A program made the translations under genes and the position numbers. A stretch of 64,000 bases of DNA, taken from NCBI RefSeq assembly GCF_000170755.1, contig NZ_ABCK01000012.1:1-64000 (forward strand). The letters are read 5' to 3'. This DNA is from Lentisphaera araneosa HTCC2155 (GTDB lineage: Bacteria; Verrucomicrobiota; Lentisphaeria; Lentisphaerales; Lentisphaeraceae). Of the stretch, positions 60,986 through 64,000 are shown piece by piece (within the stretch, counting starts at the first letter, position 1; every line of letters starts with the position of its first letter). Below the pieces are notes generated by a model. That model made no database searches, was not told where the DNA came from, and saw only the letters and a program-made list of their open reading frames with translations.

Positions 60986-62275
60986 ATGAGATCCAAAATC
61001 AATCGTCGCAATTTTTTACGTGGTTCAGGCGCAGCTATTGCCTTGCCAAGCCTAGCGTCTATGAATTTTAAAGCTTTTGGCAGTTCAAAATCGAAACAAA
61101 CGAGCCCTGCCAAGCGAGCCATATTTATTAGCATGGGTTTTGGTGTCACCCAGGAAACCTGGTATCCCGACCAAGCACAGAAGGGAGCAGATTATAAACT
61201 TCCTGCCGGTTTGAAGCCTCTGGCAAAGCACAAATCAGATTTTACTGTCGTTCAAGGCTGTCGTCATGAACATCATTATGGTCCTCATAATGGCAGTACC
61301 AATTGGCTCACGGGTGCTAATCGTTATGCCATTCCGGGTCAAAATATGGCCAATAGTATCTCACTCGATCAGGTTATAGCTCAACAGCTGGGGCATGCGA
61401 CGCGTTTTGCATCTTTGCCTTTGACGAGTTCTGACGTTAAAAGTGGAGGTCACGGACCGGGTCTCTCTTTATCCTGGGATGAGAAAGGTAAACCCATCGG
61501 CGGCACGAAAGATCCCCTTCAGCTTTTTCATAAACTTTTCTCGGCTGATGATACACCTTTGGAGCAACGTCAGGAAGCAATTCGCCACAACCAAAGTGTT
61601 TTAGATACAGTTTTGATGGATGCCAAGCGCGTGCAACGCGGTCTTTCTAAAGACGACCAGGATAAATTAGATGAATATTTTACAGGCATTCGCGATATCG
61701 AGACACAATTGAGAAAGGATGAAGACTGGCTCACTGTACCTAAGGTACAGGCTCCCATATCAGAGCCGAAGTCCGGTTTACAAGGTAAAGCTGAAATCGA
61801 AATGATGTATAAATTGATGAACGCCGCACTGCAGACCGACAGTACTCGAGCTATCACTTATCGACTTCCTGTCGGAAGCCTTTTAAAAAGTTTGGATATA
61901 GGTATGAACCCCCACACCCTGAGTCATTATGCACCGGGGGTACGCATGGAGGCATCACAAAAAAGAGATCAGGCCAACACAGCTTTACTGGCGGGTTTGA
62001 TTGATCAGTTAAAAAGAACTAAAGAGGCCAATGGCTCCAGTTTATTTGATAATACCACGGTCGTTTTTGGCGGTGGTACAAGAAGTATTCACTACATCGA
62101 TAATGTTCCAACGATTATCACCGGCCGTGGATCCAATCTAAAACTAGGTCAAAACCTGGTTCTTCCTGAGCATACACCACTTTGCAATGTCTGGCTCACT
62201 TTACTTCAGGGAATGGGCATTAAAGCCGCCAGTCACGGAGATAGTACGGGTGTTATTAAGGAGCTTCAGGCGTGA
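60986..62275 (+). CDS. DUF1552 secreted protein, locus 3
   Basis: The protein has 429 residues with a Tat signal ('NRRNFLRGSGAAIALPSLASMNFKAF'). It is the most divergent of the three: 'FISMGFGVTQETWYPDQAQ', 'HEHHYGPHNGSTNWLTGANRYAIPGQNMANSI' (an extra His-rich stretch where the others have 'QPHWGSTF' or 'QAHWGSTF'), 'GGHGPGLSLSWDEKGKPIGG', 'NAALQTDSTRAITYRLPV' and 'HGDSTGVIKELQA'. It ends with AAGGAGCTTCAGGCGTGA, coupling to the next gene. No pseudopilin precedes it here and its own promoter motif is present. Confidence 0.87.
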   Translation: MRSKINRRNFLRGSGAAIALPSLASMNFKAFGSSKSKQTSPAKRAIFISMGFGVTQETWYPDQAQKGADYKLPAGLKPLAKHKSDFTVVQGCRHEHHYGPHNGSTNWLTGANRYAIPGQNMANSISLDQVIAQQLGHATRFASLPLTSSDVKSGGHGPGLSLSWDEKGKPIGGTKDPLQLFHKLFSADDTPLEQRQEAIRHNQSVLDTVLMDAKRVQRGLSKDDQDKLDEYFTGIRDIETQLRKDEDWLTVPKVQAPISEPKSGLQGKAEIEMMYKLMNAALQTDSTRAITYRLPVGSLLKSLDIGMNPHTLSHYAPGVRMEASQKRDQANTALLAGLIDQLKRTKEANGSSLFDNTTVVFGGGTRSIHYIDNVPTIITGRGSNLKLGQNLVLPEHTPLCNVWLTLLQGMGIKAASHGDSTGVIKELQA

Positions 62276-64000
62276 AGAAATTTCTCTCTTATTTAAGCCT
62301 AATGGGTGCCTTGAGCCTTCAGGCTGACAAAGCTGTTCTTCCTGAAAAAAACTTTGACTTTCTGGCTAACTACTGTCTCAATTGCCATGGCGAGGAAAAG
62401 CAGGAGGGTAATGTAAATCTCGAGGATCTGGAGTTTTATATTCAAAACCTCAAAGATGCCGAAACCTGGCAAAAAGTACTTCACAGTATCAATGCAGGTG
62501 AAATGCCGCCAGAAGATAAAAAGCAGCCGAAAAATCAAGAGAAAGCGGACTTTTTGGATGACCTGTCCAAAACCATGGTTGTTGCGCGTAAAGTCTTGTC
62601 CGATTCAGGCGGAAAGATCACCATGAGTAGACTTAATCGCCGTGAGTACCAGAATACAATTAAAGCTTTAACGGGTACGACTGTTGATGTGGAGCTACTT
62701 CCCACAGACGAAAGTGCCGGGCGCTTTGATACGGTTGGTTCTTCACTGTTTATTTCCAGTGATCAGTTTAAAGAGTATTTAAAATTAGGTAGTTTGGCTA
62801 TTGATGAAATGTTTGCTCGTCAGTCAAATTCAGCAAGTAAAATTTCTCGAGTGGAGCCAGAGAAAGTTTATAATCCACAAGCAGACAAAGTGATTAAAAA
62901 CGCTACATATCGCCAGGAGCAATTTAGAAAATGGCAAGTTGGTGTGGATAAGGCCGCCAAAGACCCTCAGAATAAAGAGATAGTTGAGAAAATTCTAAAG
63001 GGTAAGAAAAAAGTCACTGCAAGGACAATTTACTCAAGTGCCAACTTGTTAAAGGGGGCGCCCAATGCAAAGGACTATGGTTTTAAGGATGCTCAGCAGG
63101 CGTCCAGTGCTAACCCTGCAATTGATCGTGCCAACTTAGCTCTTTATAAGCATTTTGCCTCTTTGCCTCAACGAGATAGCGGCTTGTATTTAATGAAGGC
63201 GCATGGGATTGGACGCATCGATATCGGGTCAAGGAAATTGCAGCCAGGGAAATATACTTTGAGAATTCGTGCAGCAGCCCTTGATGATGCTCCTGCAGAA
63301 AGGCGCTTTATTGACATAGGTCATCCCCAGGTTGAAACAGGTCAGCAAAAAGGCATTCTTTCTGGAGCCCCCATTGCAACACGCCATGTAAACGGCACGA
63401 TGGATTCGCCTGAGATTATTGAAGTCCCTATTGAAATAGGCATGAATACTACCAAACAATTTGCCGTGCAGGAAAAGCAACACAACGACAATCTTAAGGC
63501 TGCCTGGGGAATACATATTATCGAAAGAAAGAAAAATGGCTACGGTATTCCACCTGCTATTTGGGTTGATTGGCTTGAGTTAGAGGGCCCTCATAAAGAA
63601 GAGAGTCCCATGGACTGGTGGGTTGAGGAACAATCAAGTCTCACTGAAACGGAGCGTGCTAAAAAGATTTTGATGCGCTTTATTTATAAGGCCTTCCGTG
63701 GTCAGAAACCAAGTAAAGAATATTTTTATGCCTTGGTTAAACTCTTCGAAAAGAATCGTGCCGCAGGCGATGCTTTTGATGTAGCCATACGCGAACCCTT
63801 GAGCGTTGTCTTAGCTTCTCCCGGTTTTATCTACCTAAATGAGCCAAGTGTAGAAGAGGGACGCCGTAAACTAAATGATCGCGAATTGGCGATTCGTTTA
63901 GCTTATTTCCTCTGGAGCTCGCCCCCGGATAATGAACTCATGAGTCTAGCTGCAAAAAAGCAGCTCAGTGATCCCAAAGTCCTTAATCAACAAGTCGCCC
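62272..64000 (+). CDS. DUF1592/DUF1588 planctomycete-type cytochrome, locus 3 (3' end outside window)
   Basis: The GTG start at 62272 overlaps the DUF1552 stop (GTGA), as ATG does in locus 2. The frame stays open for 576 codons to the window edge. It begins with a signal 'KKFLSYLSLMGALSLQA', then haem site 'NYCLNCHGEEKQEGNVNLEDLEF', DUF1587 ('MSRLNRREYQNTIKALTG'), a long charged insert with 'GAPNAKDYGFKDAQQ', a sugar-binding-like region ending 'GYGIPPAIWVDWLELEGP', and the start of DUF1592 ('[16 protein letters not shown]'). The second haem site and DUF1585 should lie beyond the window. Overall architecture follows locus 2. Confidence 0.88.
   Translation, partial: MKKFLSYLSLMGALSLQADKAVLPEKNFDFLANYCLNCHGEEKQEGNVNLEDLEFYIQNLKDAETWQKVLHSINAGEMPPEDKKQPKNQEKADFLDDLSKTMVVARKVLSDSGGKITMSRLNRREYQNTIKALTGTTVDVELLPTDESAGRFDTVGSSLFISSDQFKEYLKLGSLAIDEMFARQSNSASKISRVEPEKVYNPQADKVIKNATYRQEQFRKWQVGVDKAAKDPQNKEIVEKILKGKKKVTARTIYSSANLLKGAPNAKDYGFKDAQQASSANPAIDRANLALYKHFASLPQRDSGLYLMKAHGIGRIDIGSRKLQPGKYTLRIRAAALDDAPAERRFIDIGHPQVETGQQKGILSGAPIATRHVNGTMDSPEIIEVPIEIGMNTTKQFAVQEKQHNDNLKAAWGIHIIERKKNGYGIPPAIWVDWLELEGPHKEESPMDWWVEEQSSLTETERAKKILMRFIYKAFRGQKPSKEYFYALVKLFEKNRAAGDAFDVAIREPLSVVLASPGFIYLNEPSVEEGRRKLNDRELAIRLAYFLWSSPPDNELMSLAAKKQLSDPKVLNQQVA

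Noticed and set aside
1-64000. tRNA or rRNA genes, integrase attachment sites, prophage
   Set aside because: I saw no T-loop-like GGTTCGAATCC pattern with a matching fold, no rRNA segments, and no phage structural genes.

Overview
The window looks like chromosome from a marine member of the PVC superphylum, most likely a Lentisphaera-type bacterium (inference from gene content; no rRNA or marker gene is present). The indicators are formylglycine sulfatases, pseudopilins of the KFTLIELLVV / H-x9-DG type, three DUF1552-DUF1592 cytochrome pairs, a giant PVC-type heme-binding CxxCH protein, and ECF sigma factors paired with Ser/Thr kinases. Genes are moderately AT-rich and mostly encode exported proteins (Sec, Tat or lipoprotein signals).

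Layout. 0-12.5 kb: end of a DUF6259-like carbohydrate-active protein, two near-identical tandem pseudopilins, an SMP-30-like propeller, a secreted unknown, then a Tat-exported FAD oxidoreductase / DUF4405-like membrane protein / sulfatase cluster, a second sulfatase broken by a 5-bp duplication, and a membrane protein. 12.6-26.8 kb: SGNH + propeller + HEAT + cytochrome c protein, then two paralogous ECF sigma/kinase pairs (one convergent, one collinear) enclosing a divergent PhoD phosphatase / dihaem cytochrome pair that is bracketed by ~166-bp inverted repeats, and a frameshifted lipoprotein. 26.8-32.7 kb: 38-bp tandem array, an ISNCY element with target-site duplication, a group II intron, and an IS110 element with a candidate bridge RNA; all three sit in copies of a dispersed intergenic repeat. 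32.8-40.4 kb (minus strand): pseudopilins, DUF1552, DUF1592 cytochrome and two EF-hand proteins. 40.4-42.6 kb: repeats, an IS3 element and a 13-copy heptamer. 42.7-53 kb: lactonase-like propeller, two pseudopilins and a pseudopilin relic, second DUF1552/DUF1592 pair, sulfatase, EF-hand protein. 53-64 kb: hairpin-rich non-coding DNA, a frameshifted propeller gene, two sulfatases, two small lipoproteins and the third DUF1552/DUF1592 pair, cut by the window end.

How it fits together (inference). The exported sulfatases, propellers, FAD enzyme and jelly-roll lipoprotein suggest breakdown of sulfated marine polysaccharides. The DUF1552/DUF1592 pairs and other c-type cytochromes suggest an envelope redox system that has been duplicated with pseudopilins and EF-hand proteins. 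Many of these genes share an upstream inverted-repeat motif, TTGTCA-N16-GACAAT, placed like a -35/-10 promoter.

The least explained material is non-coding: a mosaic of short hairpin 'words' that recurs between genes, serves as landing site for all three mobile elements at 27-33 kb, and in one place supplies a stop codon.
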